From: an uncultured Carboxylicivirga sp.
Lineage (GTDB): Bacteria > Bacteroidota > Bacteroidia > Bacteroidales > Marinilabiliaceae
NCBI RefSeq assembly: GCF_963668385.1
Contig: NZ_OY764327.1
Span: 3,072,501-3,136,500, forward strand
DNA length: 64,000 bases
Direction of reading: 5' to 3'
Below the pieces are notes generated by a model that ran no database searches, had not been told where the DNA came from, and worked only from the letters and a program-made list of their open reading frames with translations. Position numbers and translations under genes: made by a program. This document shows, piece by piece, positions 26,243 through 34,458 of this stretch. The stretch's first letter is position 1. Each line of letters starts with the position of its first letter.

Positions 26243-28111
26243 ATGAAAAAAGTAATATTTACCTTTTTTGTCTTTTTAATTGCAGTTTTTATTCAGGCGC
26301 AGGAGAGTCGACTTTTTGAACCATTAAATTATCAATATGCCATAGCAAAGGGAACTCGCAGTCGGGATGGCAAACCCGGACCTCAGTATTGGCAAAATCG
26401 TGCTGATTACCATATTCAAGTAAAATTAGATACCGCTATCAATAAAATAATTGGTGACGAAACGGTTTTGTATTTCAATCAAAGTCCCGATACGCTTAAA
26501 AATTTAGTAATTCGTTTGTATCCTAATCTTTTTAAGAAAGGAACCAATCGTAATCGTATGGTAAGTGCTGATGATTTGCACGGTGGAGTGGTTTTTGAAT
26601 CACTTGTAATTAATGATAGTACTATTGAAGTAGACAAGCAAAACGAGAATGGCACCAATTTGTTAATCAAACTTAAAGAGCCAGTTCCTCCTAATCAGCA
26701 ATTAGCGATGCAATGTAAATGGAACTATCCAGTACCTGTTAAGACCCGCGACAGAGTTGGGTATTATAAAGATGATGCTTGGTTTATCGGTTATTTCTAC
26801 CCACAAATTGCTGTATATGATGATTTAGAAATATTCGGGAGTATTTCAGGCTGGGATTTTATGTTGTATCATAAGGGTATACAACAGTTTTACAACGATT
26901 TTAATAATTATAAGGTTAATATTGAGGTTCCCAAAGGATATTATGTGTGGGCAACAGGCGAATTAACAAATGCTAAAGATGTTCTCCCAACAGAAATTCA
27001 AAATCGTATTGCATTAGCAAAAAAATCCGATACAATTGTTCCTATCCTAGCAAAGGGCGATGCTCAAAAATTTGTTCCGGGCAATAATTGGCAGTTCGAA
27101 GCTCAAAATGTAACTGATTTTGCGTTTGGCACTTCCGCCACTTATCAATGGGATGCTACCAGTGTTCAGCTTAAAAGTAAAAGAGTCATGACTAGTTCAG
27201 TTTATCATTCCGACTCTAAATTATATCATATGGTTGCCGATTTTACCAAAGAAACGGTTAAATATGCTTCGGAGGTTTATCCGGCCATTGAGTTTCCATA
27301 CAATTATGCAACTGTCTTTAATGGTAAAAAAGGCGGAGGTATGGAGTTTCCAATGGTAGCCAATAATGCCGAAATAGCTGATACAACAAGCCTGCATGGT
27401 TTATGTTTTCATGAGGTGTTTCATAACTATTTTCCGTTTATGATGGGCTTTAACGAAAAACGATACGGCTTTATGGATGAAGGTATGACTGAGTATTATA
27501 CCACCCATTACCAGTTAAATAAAATGCAAAAGCCTTTCAAAACAGGTAGAGGTCCTGTGGCTTATTATAACAGGGCTTCGGTATATGCCGATGCACCACT
27601 TATTTATTCTACAGCCATGGAGAATCGTTTCAATACTGGTTTACTTGACTATATAAAGCCTCAGATCGCTTATGAATTATTTTCGGAAATGGTAGGAGAG
27701 AAAGCATATATTAATGCCATGCAACAATTTGTAAAACGTTGGCAAGGTAAACATCCTGTGCCATGGGATTTCTTTTATACAATGAATGATGTATTGGGTC
27801 AAAATTATAATTGGTTTTGGCAAGCCTGGTTTTTCGATTTTGGTTACGCCGATTTAGGACTGAAACTAGAAGGGAAAAAATTAACCATTGAACGCGTAGG
27901 AGTAAACTCGCTACCAGTTCCGGTGTATTTGATTATTACTTTTAAAGATGATAGTTATAAGTGTATTTATAAATCGATGGATGTTTGGAAAGATGGAGCG
28001 CAACAGATCATCTTTAAGTTGAAAGATATTGATAGAATTAAATCAATTAGTATTGATGTTGATAGGGTGCCTGATGTAAATTATGAGAATAATAAGATCG
28101 TTTTGGATTAA
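26243..28111 (+). CDS. M1-family zinc metallopeptidase, exported
   Basis: 622 residues with a signal peptide (cleavage near VFIQAQ). The N-terminal beta domain runs to about residue 270. The catalytic domain has GGGMEFPM (the G-x-M-E-N substrate loop variant) and the zinc site HEVFHNYFPF...DEGMTEY, i.e. H-E-x-x-H with the third ligand Glu 18-20 residues on. M1 enzymes are aminopeptidases; export suggests digestion of peptides in the periplasm or at the cell surface. A strong hairpin terminator follows at 28218. Monocistronic. Confidence 0.92.
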   Translation: MKKVIFTFFVFLIAVFIQAQESRLFEPLNYQYAIAKGTRSRDGKPGPQYWQNRADYHIQVKLDTAINKIIGDETVLYFNQSPDTLKNLVIRLYPNLFKKGTNRNRMVSADDLHGGVVFESLVINDSTIEVDKQNENGTNLLIKLKEPVPPNQQLAMQCKWNYPVPVKTRDRVGYYKDDAWFIGYFYPQIAVYDDLEIFGSISGWDFMLYHKGIQQFYNDFNNYKVNIEVPKGYYVWATGELTNAKDVLPTEIQNRIALAKKSDTIVPILAKGDAQKFVPGNNWQFEAQNVTDFAFGTSATYQWDATSVQLKSKRVMTSSVYHSDSKLYHMVADFTKETVKYASEVYPAIEFPYNYATVFNGKKGGGMEFPMVANNAEIADTTSLHGLCFHEVFHNYFPFMMGFNEKRYGFMDEGMTEYYTTHYQLNKMQKPFKTGRGPVAYYNRASVYADAPLIYSTAMENRFNTGLLDYIKPQIAYELFSEMVGEKAYINAMQQFVKRWQGKHPVPWDFFYTMNDVLGQNYNWFWQAWFFDFGYADLGLKLEGKKLTIERVGVNSLPVPVYLIITFKDDSYKCIYKSMDVWKDGAQQIIFKLKDIDRIKSISIDVDRVPDVNYENNKIVLD

Positions 28112-28567
28112 AGTAGGATTTGTAAAAAAAGATTAAGCAAACTCTTTCTATCTAGTGAAATACGAAGTAGATTATAGTAACTTTTAACGAGTTTATTAAT
28201 TTTATAAGGATTGGTTAAAGATGTATGATGACAGGAGTGTTTATCATACATCTTTTTTTGTGTCTGATATTACAACTAATTGAAATTAGCCCGATCGCTT
28301 ATTGAATTTCTAGTGTGATGTTTAGAGCAATTGGTGATATTATTTAACCACATATTTTGAATGTTAGACTTTCATTTTCGGACTTTTGTCAATAAAGTAG
28401 AATTAAACTGGAAAAAATACACTTTAGAACGTAACTTCGTTAAATATAAGTTTTAGTGTTTGCTGTGTATCTATCCTCCTGATATTGCTGCTAATAAAAC
28501 GATTGATTGGAAAAGTGTAGTTGATTGTTATGATTAACATGTTAAATAAACTAGATTCGATCAAAAG
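28112..28567. other. Intergenic region between M1 peptidase and I42 inhibitor genes
   Basis: 456 bp with stop codons in all frames. Apart from the terminator at 28218-28260 I see no RNA fold, repeat or clear TAnnTTTG promoter; GACTTTTG near 28380 is the nearest match. Confidence 0.5.
28218..28260 (+). terminator. Intrinsic terminator of the M1 peptidase gene
   Basis: AAGATGTATGAT (28218-28229) pairs perfectly with its complement at 28243-28254, a 12-bp stem with a 13-nt loop, followed by a run of T. Confidence 0.8.
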
Positions 28568-28939
28568 ATGAAATCACCACTAGTAGTATTGGGAATATTA
28601 ATTGTCACTTTGGTTAGTTGTAAAACTGGTAGTCATTATACTACCAATAAGTTTATGGATACTTATACCGTTGATCTGGGCGAAGAATTCATGGTTAATT
28701 TGCGTTCCGATTTATGCAACGGTTATTCTTGGCAGTGGGTTAATAAACCTGATAATGTGGTTGATTCGGTTACCTGGCGATACATTACTCTTAATACTAA
28801 TTTAACTAATGTTGGAGGAACTGAAAAATGGGAATTTAAAGCGATTAAAAGTGGTGAAGATTCAATTAAATTGAGGTATTTTGCATGGGAAGATCAAGCT
28901 GCTATTGATTCTATTTATATTGTTATTCGGGTAAAATAA
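28568..28939 (+). CDS. Chagasin-like (I42) protease inhibitor lipoprotein, divergent copy
   Basis: 123 residues with lipobox LVSC (Cys18). The mature domain has the I42 layout: an NGYSWQW strand, NVGGTEKWEFKA and YFAWED. In canonical I42 inhibitors the three loops that enter the cysteine-protease cleft are N-x-T-T-G-Y, G-x-G-G and R-P-W. Here the first loop is DLCNGY and the third is YFAWE, so two of three loops are changed. The next gene is a paralogue with canonical loops. Membrane-anchored, outer surface or periplasm. Inhibitory activity of this copy is doubtful. Confidence 0.8.
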   Translation: MKSPLVVLGILIVTLVSCKTGSHYTTNKFMDTYTVDLGEEFMVNLRSDLCNGYSWQWVNKPDNVVDSVTWRYITLNTNLTNVGGTEKWEFKAIKSGEDSIKLRYFAWEDQAAIDSIYIVIRVK

Positions 28940-29021
28940 AATCTGTGATAATTTAAGAATTGTTTAAATAAAGAGACTATCTTGTTTAATAGTTAATCAA
29001 CTAATAACCTAAAACAGAAAA

Positions 29022-29399
29022 ATGAAATCAATCTTTATCTCTTTTGTTCTTCTAGTCCTGATTTTTTCAGGGTGTAAGTCGGGCAGTAATTTGGCATCTA
29101 AAAATACGCCCGATCATTATACTATTAATGTAGGTGAAGAATTCTCTATTAATTTAAAATCCAATAGCACCACAGGTTACTCTTGGCAGTGGATTAATAG
29201 CGAAAGTGTGGAAATTGTTGATTCAATTGATTGGCGATACGTTACTCTTAATACCAATTTAATAGGAGCAGGAGGTACCGAAAAGTGGACATTTAAAGGA
29301 ATAAAAAGTGGAATTGATTCCATTAAAATGATATACAGCCGACCATGGGAGGCGGATTCTGCCGTTGATTCAATAAGTATTGAGGTAAAAGTGCTATGA
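29022..29399 (+). CDS. Chagasin-like (I42) cysteine-protease inhibitor lipoprotein
   Basis: 125 residues, lipobox FSGC (Cys19). All three I42 loops are present: NSTTGYSWQW, GAGGTEKW and SRPWEAD. The family blocks papain-like (C1) cysteine proteases by inserting these loops in the active-site cleft. It is a tandem paralogue of the gene 82 bp upstream; both share the WRY(I/V)TLNTNL and KSG-DSIK segments, so the pair arose by duplication. It likely protects the cell envelope from its own or a foreign cysteine protease (inference); no C1 protease is in the window. Confidence 0.87.
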   Translation: MKSIFISFVLLVLIFSGCKSGSNLASKNTPDHYTINVGEEFSINLKSNSTTGYSWQWINSESVEIVDSIDWRYVTLNTNLIGAGGTEKWTFKGIKSGIDSIKMIYSRPWEADSAVDSISIEVKVL

Positions 29400-29475
29400 A
29401 TGATGTAGCAATCTTGTGATAATGTTAGACTTATCAAAAAGATATTTTTACATTTAGGCAACTAAACCAAATGGA

Positions 29476-30567
29476 ATGAAATATCTAGCAACTGCAATGA
29501 TTGTTTTAAGCTTATTAGGATGTAAGCAGCAATCAGAAGTGTCGTATCAGGCACCTATTGACAAAAATGATGGATTATCAGTATCTACACTTGAACAACA
29601 TCAATTCGAAAAATCGGCTTTTGAAAAAATTAGTAAAGAGGTAGTCGATGGTAAATATGGCAAAGTTCAAAGCATTCTTCTTATTCATAAAGGAGAATTG
29701 ATAATTGAGCAATATTATAATAATTGGGATCCAGAGAAATTGCATTACATGGCTTCTACCACCAAAAGTATGAGTCCAATTTTAATAGGTATTGCTATTG
29801 ATCAAGGAAAGATAAATGATACGAAAGAAAAGATGCTAGATTATTTTCCACAATATGCATCTCTTCGAAATGATACATTAAAAAATCAGATTACTATTCA
29901 AAACATACTGGCCAGTACTTCAGGCTTTGCCTGGGATGAGGTTTCGTTACCAATAACAGATCCTGAGAATATGGGAGCAAAAATGGATAAGATGGAGAAT
30001 TTGTTGGATGCATCTTTGAATCTCCCCATGAGTCATGTGCCAGGCTCGCAATATGCTTATAGCGGACCTAATAATATCATTGCCGGTGAAATAATAAAAG
30101 CTGCAACCGGACAGAATATCGCCGATTTTGCCTATGATAATCTTTTTAAACCACTTGGAATTTCATCTTATTATTGGTTTGAAAAAAATGGAGTTTATGA
30201 TGTAGGAGGAGGACTTGAATTAAGATCCAGGGATATTGCGAAATATGCGCTGATGCATTTTAATAAAGGTAAATGGATGGATAAGCAAATCGTTTCGTCC
30301 AAGTGGATTGATCGAATATTTACTCCATATATCGAGATTAAGCATCCGCTTTATGGCGGTTATCAGTGGCAAATGGTAAAAACTGAGTTTGGATTTGACT
30401 CTTGGTTTATTCCCGGTAATGGAGGGCAAATTATCAACATTGTGCCTGAATTGGATTTGGTAATTGTTATTAATGCTGATAATAAGCAGATACCTAAAAA
30501 TAAGCGTACTCCACTAGAATTTTTGATAAAAGATCTTACCAAACTTCATCCTGAATTGCATAACTAA
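29476..30567 (+). CDS. Serine hydrolase, class C beta-lactamase/DD-peptidase family, lipoprotein
   Basis: 363 residues, lipobox LLGC (Cys16). The S-x-x-K motif is in ASTTKSMSP (about 94-102). The second motif is YSGPNN, where class C enzymes have Y-x-N, and the third is GNGGQ near the C-terminus instead of K-T-G or H-x-G. The fold is that of esterases and DD-peptidases of the family often annotated beta-lactamase; with these motifs a role in hydrolysing a beta-lactam is unlikely. Located after the inhibitor pair, with 76 bp between. Confidence 0.82.
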   Translation: MKYLATAMIVLSLLGCKQQSEVSYQAPIDKNDGLSVSTLEQHQFEKSAFEKISKEVVDGKYGKVQSILLIHKGELIIEQYYNNWDPEKLHYMASTTKSMSPILIGIAIDQGKINDTKEKMLDYFPQYASLRNDTLKNQITIQNILASTSGFAWDEVSLPITDPENMGAKMDKMENLLDASLNLPMSHVPGSQYAYSGPNNIIAGEIIKAATGQNIADFAYDNLFKPLGISSYYWFEKNGVYDVGGGLELRSRDIAKYALMHFNKGKWMDKQIVSSKWIDRIFTPYIEIKHPLYGGYQWQMVKTEFGFDSWFIPGNGGQIINIVPELDLVIVINADNKQIPKNKRTPLEFLIKDLTKLHPELHN

Positions 30568-30635
30568 AATTTGTTACTTCATTGGCTGGATATTTAATTT
30601 GAAGAAGTATAACTTTTAATAAAACAGATTGCTGT

Positions 30636-30643
30636 TATCTTTG
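30636..30643 (+). promoter_or_regulatory. Promoter -7 box of the M24 peptidase gene
   Basis: TATCTTTG matches TAnnTTTG. It lies 22 bp before the ATG at 30665 and inside the longer reading frame beginning at 30629, which supports 30665 as the real start. No clear -33 TTG is present. Confidence 0.35.
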
Positions 30644-30664
30644 TCGCTTCAAAAACACAATTTT

Positions 30665-31858
30665 ATGAGCGAAAAAACACCGGCCTCAGAATTAAAAATG
30701 AGGATGGACGCATTTTGCCGGATTATGAATGATAATAATCCCGATTGGCAAATGGCGATGATATTCAGTAAAGTCAATTTATTATATTTCACAGGCTCAA
30801 TGTCGGAAGGAGTGTTGATTGTTGAGCGTGATAACGGAGCTATATATTGGGTTCGTCGTAGCTATGAACGTGCAATTGAAGAATCAGCATTTGAAGATAT
30901 TCGCCCAATGGGTAGTTATCGTGATGCAGCTCAACTATATGAGAAAAAACCTTCAGTAGTTTATCTCGAAAGCGAATTTGTTCCTTTGGCAATGTTTAAG
31001 CGTATTCAAAAGCACTTTTTGTTTGAATCGTTTAAAGGGCTTGATTTTCAGGTGTCGATGACGCGAGCTGTAAAAAGTGCCTGGGAACTTAATTTTATGG
31101 AGCAAGCAGGGAAAATACATCAGCGTGTGCTAGAAGATAAAGTGCCAGCTTTATTGCGCGAAGGAATGACTGAAGCTGATTTAGCTGCTGAATTATACGA
31201 AGTAATGGTGAAAGAAGGTCATCAGGGCACAGCTCGTTTTGCCATGCACGATACAGAGATTGTGGTTGCTCAACTAGGATTTGGAACAAGTTCGTTAGTG
31301 CCAACAAACTTTGATGGCCCGGGTGGAAATCGAGGACTAAATGCTGCCATGCCAAGTTTAGGAAGCCGACAGCGCAAGCTAAAGAAAGGCGATTTGGTAT
31401 TTGTTGATATGGGTGTGGGAGTAAATGGATATCATTCTGATAAAACCGTTACTTATATGTTTGGGCAGTCGTTGTCCGATGAGGTTATTAGCATTCATAA
31501 GCAATGCGTTGATATTCAAAATAAGGTTGCATCAATGTTAAAACCTGGTAATTCGGGCGAGATGATTTATGAATCCATCATGGATAGCTTGTCTTCTGAA
31601 TTTCAGACTAACTTTATGGGATTTGGTAATCGACAGGTTAAATTCTTAGGTCATGGTATAGGATTAACTGTTGATGAATTACCAGTTTTAGCAAAGGGAT
31701 TTGATATGCCTTTTGAAGAAAATATGGTGTTCGCAGTGGAACCTAAAAAAGGTATTGAAGGAGTTGGAATGGTAGGGATTGAAAATACATTTGTGGTAAC
31801 TCCCGATGGTGGACGATGCATTACCGGAACTAATCCTGGATTGATTTTGGTTGAGTAA
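30665..31858 (+). CDS. M24-family Xaa-Pro peptidase
   Basis: 397 residues from the ATG at 30665. The N-terminal creatinase-like domain (1-160) precedes the pita-bread catalytic domain. The metal ligands are visible in order: D (VFVDMGVGVNGYHSD, two Asp), H (FLGHGIGLTVDELP), E (FAVEPKKG) and E (VGIENTFVVT). The family removes N-terminal residues preceding proline or cleaves related peptides, with two Mn or Co ions. Cytosolic. It has its own promoter-like box and a terminator at 31879. Confidence 0.9.
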   Translation: MSEKTPASELKMRMDAFCRIMNDNNPDWQMAMIFSKVNLLYFTGSMSEGVLIVERDNGAIYWVRRSYERAIEESAFEDIRPMGSYRDAAQLYEKKPSVVYLESEFVPLAMFKRIQKHFLFESFKGLDFQVSMTRAVKSAWELNFMEQAGKIHQRVLEDKVPALLREGMTEADLAAELYEVMVKEGHQGTARFAMHDTEIVVAQLGFGTSSLVPTNFDGPGGNRGLNAAMPSLGSRQRKLKKGDLVFVDMGVGVNGYHSDKTVTYMFGQSLSDEVISIHKQCVDIQNKVASMLKPGNSGEMIYESIMDSLSSEFQTNFMGFGNRQVKFLGHGIGLTVDELPVLAKGFDMPFEENMVFAVEPKKGIEGVGMVGIENTFVVTPDGGRCITGTNPGLILVE

Positions 31859-31878
31859 AAATCTTATAATAGAACTGA

Positions 31879-31917
31879 ACGGAGTCGGGATGTTTTGTCA
31901 TCTTGCTCCGTTTTTTT
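31879..31917 (+). terminator. Intrinsic terminator of the M24 peptidase gene
   Basis: ACGGAGTCGGGATG and CATCTTGCTCCGT (31879-31892, 31899-31911) form an imperfect stem, followed by seven T. Confidence 0.7.
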
Positions 31918-32023
31918 ATTTGCTTTTATAGAGCCATAGTGACATTATCTACGAGTCTATTACTAAGAATATCAGTAAAGTTTATATTTTTAGGTTGTTG
32001 ACCAATCCTTTAAAGACCACTTT

Positions 32024-32605
32024 ATGATTAGATATGCATTGCTGTTTGTTCCTTTATTCAGTTTATCTTCCATAAAAAGTCAAAATAACTTTTTTTCGCA
32101 ATTAGCCGATTCTGCACTTGAATTGACTCAAAAACATGTTGTTTACGATCCTTCGTATTTTAGTATCCCTTATCCAAATGGTGATATCCCAACTGGTAAA
32201 GGTGTTTGTACCGATGTAATTATTCGGTCTTATCGAACGTTGGGTATTGACTTACAAAAAGAGGTTCATGAAGATATGAAAGTACATTTTGAACTTTACC
32301 CCAAAATATGGGGGCTAACGTCTACGGATAAAAACATTGATCATCGACGGGTTCCAAATTTGATGACATTTTTTGGCCGGTTTGGAGATGAACTTACCAA
32401 AATAAATAATCCCGCTGATTATAAACCGGGTGATATTGTTTGTTGGAATTTGGGGGGAAATATCACTCATATTGGAATAGTATCAGCAATTAAATCTGGA
32501 GATGAAAAACGATATCAAATTATCCATAATATTGGAGCGGGGCAGGTTTTAGAAGATTGTCTGTTTAGCTACAAAATCATTGGGCATTACCGATATCAAA
32601 AATAA
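32024..32605 (+). CDS. DUF1287 family exported protein (NlpC/P60-like fold)
   Basis: 193 residues with a signal peptide ending near SIKSQ. The motif GKGVCTDVIIRSYR places a Cys at the start of a helix. GDIVCWNL and ITHIGIVS carry a His, the arrangement of NlpC/P60-related Cys-His hydrolases; DUF1287 proteins belong to that fold. Substrate is probably peptidoglycan peptide or a similar amide, but this is not shown for the family. Periplasmic. The DinB-like gene follows after 21 bp, so they may share a message. Confidence 0.8.
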   Translation: MIRYALLFVPLFSLSSIKSQNNFFSQLADSALELTQKHVVYDPSYFSIPYPNGDIPTGKGVCTDVIIRSYRTLGIDLQKEVHEDMKVHFELYPKIWGLTSTDKNIDHRRVPNLMTFFGRFGDELTKINNPADYKPGDIVCWNLGGNITHIGIVSAIKSGDEKRYQIIHNIGAGQVLEDCLFSYKIIGHYRYQK

Positions 32606-32626
32606 TCTAACCTAAATATTATAAAT

Positions 32627-33100
32627 ATGAATTTTGATAATGTTATTAACGCGATAGAAAAAGGAGTTTCTGAATGGGAGGATGTTTTAAATAGATTAGA
32701 TTTACAAATAATATCCAAACGAAGAAACGGTCAAGATAGAACCATTAAACAAATAGTGGGACATATGGTGGATTCTGCTTCGAATAATACACATCGCATT
32801 GTTCATTTGCAATATCAGCCTAGTCCTTTTAAATTTCCATGTTATGCCAGTAATGGTAATAATGATCGATGGATAGCTATCCAAAATTATCAGAATGAAG
32901 ATTGGAAGCAATTGATTCAACTATGGAAGTTTACTCATCTCCATTATATTCATGTTGTAAAATTTATCCATCCTGATAAACGCCATAATCAATGGGACTC
33001 TGGTGATGGTTTGGTGACATTAATAGATATGGTAAATGACTTTCCCCGACATTTTAATTTACATATAAACGAAATTCAGGAATTAATTAATCAGAATTAA
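32627..33100 (+). CDS. DinB-like four-helix metal-binding protein
   Basis: 157 residues, predicted as four helices. His residues sit in the expected helix positions: IVGHMVDS, the HRIVHL pair and HFNLHINE near the end, the three-His pattern of DinB/YfiT metalloproteins. Family members bind Ni or Zn and include glutathione or bacillithiol S-transferases; the partner thiol is unknown here. It ends on TTAA (33097-33100) shared with the converging CDF transporter. Confidence 0.75.
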   Translation: MNFDNVINAIEKGVSEWEDVLNRLDLQIISKRRNGQDRTIKQIVGHMVDSASNNTHRIVHLQYQPSPFKFPCYASNGNNDRWIAIQNYQNEDWKQLIQLWKFTHLHYIHVVKFIHPDKRHNQWDSGDGLVTLIDMVNDFPRHFNLHINEIQELINQN

Positions 33101-33738
33101 TGATGATGGTGTTCTTTCTTTTGCATGTCTAATAAAGTTGAACCGGAATCTCTCAGTAGCCCAACCGACCATTTGATGATAACCAATGAGCTTATAATAG
33201 CTGCTATAGTATCGATAAACGGAATATTCCAAAACATGGCAGCTGTTAATCCTAATATGGCGGATAAACTGGTTAACGCATCTGCAATAACATGTATGTA
33301 TGCCGCACGTATGTTATGATCGGAATGTTCGTGATCGTGATGTAAAAGAAATGCACTGGCAATGTTTACAATTAACCCGATGATTGCTATTAATATTGCC
33401 TCTTTATAAGTTATATCCTGAGGATTGAAAATCCGTTCGATCGCCTCAATCATAATAACGATTGCAAAAAGCAATAGCAACAGTCCACTGCTATAACCCG
33501 AAAGTGACAAGATCTTGTCTGAATTACCTGTAAAACGTTTGCTTTTTACTGCTTTACGAACAAATATGTATGCCAGCCAACTTAAACCGATGGCTAGTAC
33601 ATGTGAACCCATGTGAATTCCATCTGCCAACAGGGCCATTGATTTGGTGCTTAATCCATAAAATATTTCAACAGCCATTGTGATAGCTGTTAATATTACT
33701 ACCCAAAAGGTTTTTCTTTCATGATTGTGTTCTTGCAT
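33097..33738 (-). CDS. CDF-family divalent-metal efflux transporter, short DmeF-like form
   Basis: 213 residues, six predicted membrane helices. The metal site is seen in helix 2, SMALLADGIHMGSH, and helix 5, AYIHVIADALTS, each with a His/Asp pair. A His-rich loop HHDHEHSDHN lies between helices 4 and 5, and the protein ends in EHHHH. The usual C-terminal cytosolic domain of about 90 residues is missing, as in DmeF-like cobalt/nickel exporters. It exports Zn, Co or Ni with proton exchange (family knowledge). Divergent from the ModE-like gene. Confidence 0.85.
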   Translation of the reverse strand: MQEHNHERKTFWVVILTAITMAVEIFYGLSTKSMALLADGIHMGSHVLAIGLSWLAYIFVRKAVKSKRFTGNSDKILSLSGYSSGLLLLLFAIVIMIEAIERIFNPQDITYKEAILIAIIGLIVNIASAFLLHHDHEHSDHNIRAAYIHVIADALTSLSAILGLTAAMFWNIPFIDTIAAIISSLVIIKWSVGLLRDSGSTLLDMQKKEHHHH

Positions 33739-33960
33739 AAGCTTGATATTGAGTTAGTAAAATTATAAAATGTCAGGATTATTGTGAATCCCAATAAGTA
33801 GGGATTTTAATTAATTGTCATGGGTGAAAAACAAACAATCGTGTAAGAAATTACTGTGGTTTCCTACAAAAATGTAAGAAGAATTTTGGGAGATATGATG
33901 TATTGTCGCTGTAATTCAAGATGATATATTTTGTGGCACTGTATTTATAAAGGTTTGAAT

Positions 33961-34311
33961 ATGAAGTCACCATTTACTATTAGTAACCATGTCGAAATCT
34001 ACAAGTTTGATCAACTTTTTGTGAATCAGAAAAGGATTGATTTACTGTGTTTGGTTCACGATAAGGGGTCGATAAATGCAGCCTCAAAAGAGATGAAAAT
34101 GTCTTATCAGCAGGCATGGCATTTTATAAAAGAGATGAATGAGTTGTCTCCTTTGCCATTAGTAATTAGGCAGCGTGGAGGAAGTAATGGAGGAGGTGCT
34201 GTAGTTACCAAGTTTGGATTAAAAGTAATTGCAAGGTTTGAGTTGATAGTGAATGAGATGAATAGTTGTGAACAGAAAATGAAAGAGCAATTAGCTGATG
34301 CTTTTTTTTAA
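33961..34311 (+). CDS. ModE-like winged-helix DNA-binding protein without ligand domain
   Basis: 116 residues from the ATG at 33961; a GTG/ATG-type extension back to 33931 is not supported. The helix-turn-helix DKGSINAASKEMKMSYQQAW and the wing RGGSNGGGAVVTKFG are those of the E. coli ModE N-terminal domain (S-x-S-Y-K-S-A-W and G-G-K-G-G-G-A). The C-terminal molybdate-binding MOP domains are absent, so it resembles single-domain ModE-type proteins. It lies just before three dyads (34315-34419), a porin and modA. Likely regulates that uptake locus in response to molybdate or tungstate; how it senses them is unknown. Confidence 0.85.
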   Translation: MKSPFTISNHVEIYKFDQLFVNQKRIDLLCLVHDKGSINAASKEMKMSYQQAWHFIKEMNELSPLPLVIRQRGGSNGGGAVVTKFGLKVIARFELIVNEMNSCEQKMKEQLADAFF

Positions 34312-34314
34312 AGA

Positions 34315-34419
34315 GCGTTATACATAAAAATGAATAAAGATTTTTTTTAAGTGTCGTTATTCATCTGGTTGAATAATGACTTTTTTAACCTGTTCGTTAT
34401 ACTGAATTCTGAATAACGC
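34315..34419. promoter_or_regulatory. Three tandem ModE-type dyads upstream of the porin gene
   Basis: Three imperfect inverted repeats with the same 6-nt spacer: CGTTATACA at 34316-34324 and TGAATAAAG at 34331-34339; GTCGTTATTCA at 34353-34363 and TGAATAATGAC at 34370-34380; TCGTTATACT at 34394-34403 and TGAATAACGCT at 34410-34420. The shared arm is (T)CGTTAT-x-C. The E. coli ModE operator also uses inverted CGTTATAT elements. Centres are 38-41 bp apart, about four helical turns. They sit between the modE-like gene and the porin gene, so they may control porin and modA. Confidence 0.6.
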
Positions 34420-34458
34420 TAAGTATTAATTAAAAACGTTAAACCATAAACCTTAACT

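Noticed and set aside
29476-30567. Beta-lactam resistance gene
   Set aside because: Motifs 2 and 3 differ from class C beta-lactamases; an esterase or peptidase-type serine hydrolase is more likely.
30629-30664. Twelve-codon N-terminal extension of the M24 peptidase
   Set aside because: A TATCTTTG promoter box falls inside it; the ATG at 30665 is the better start.
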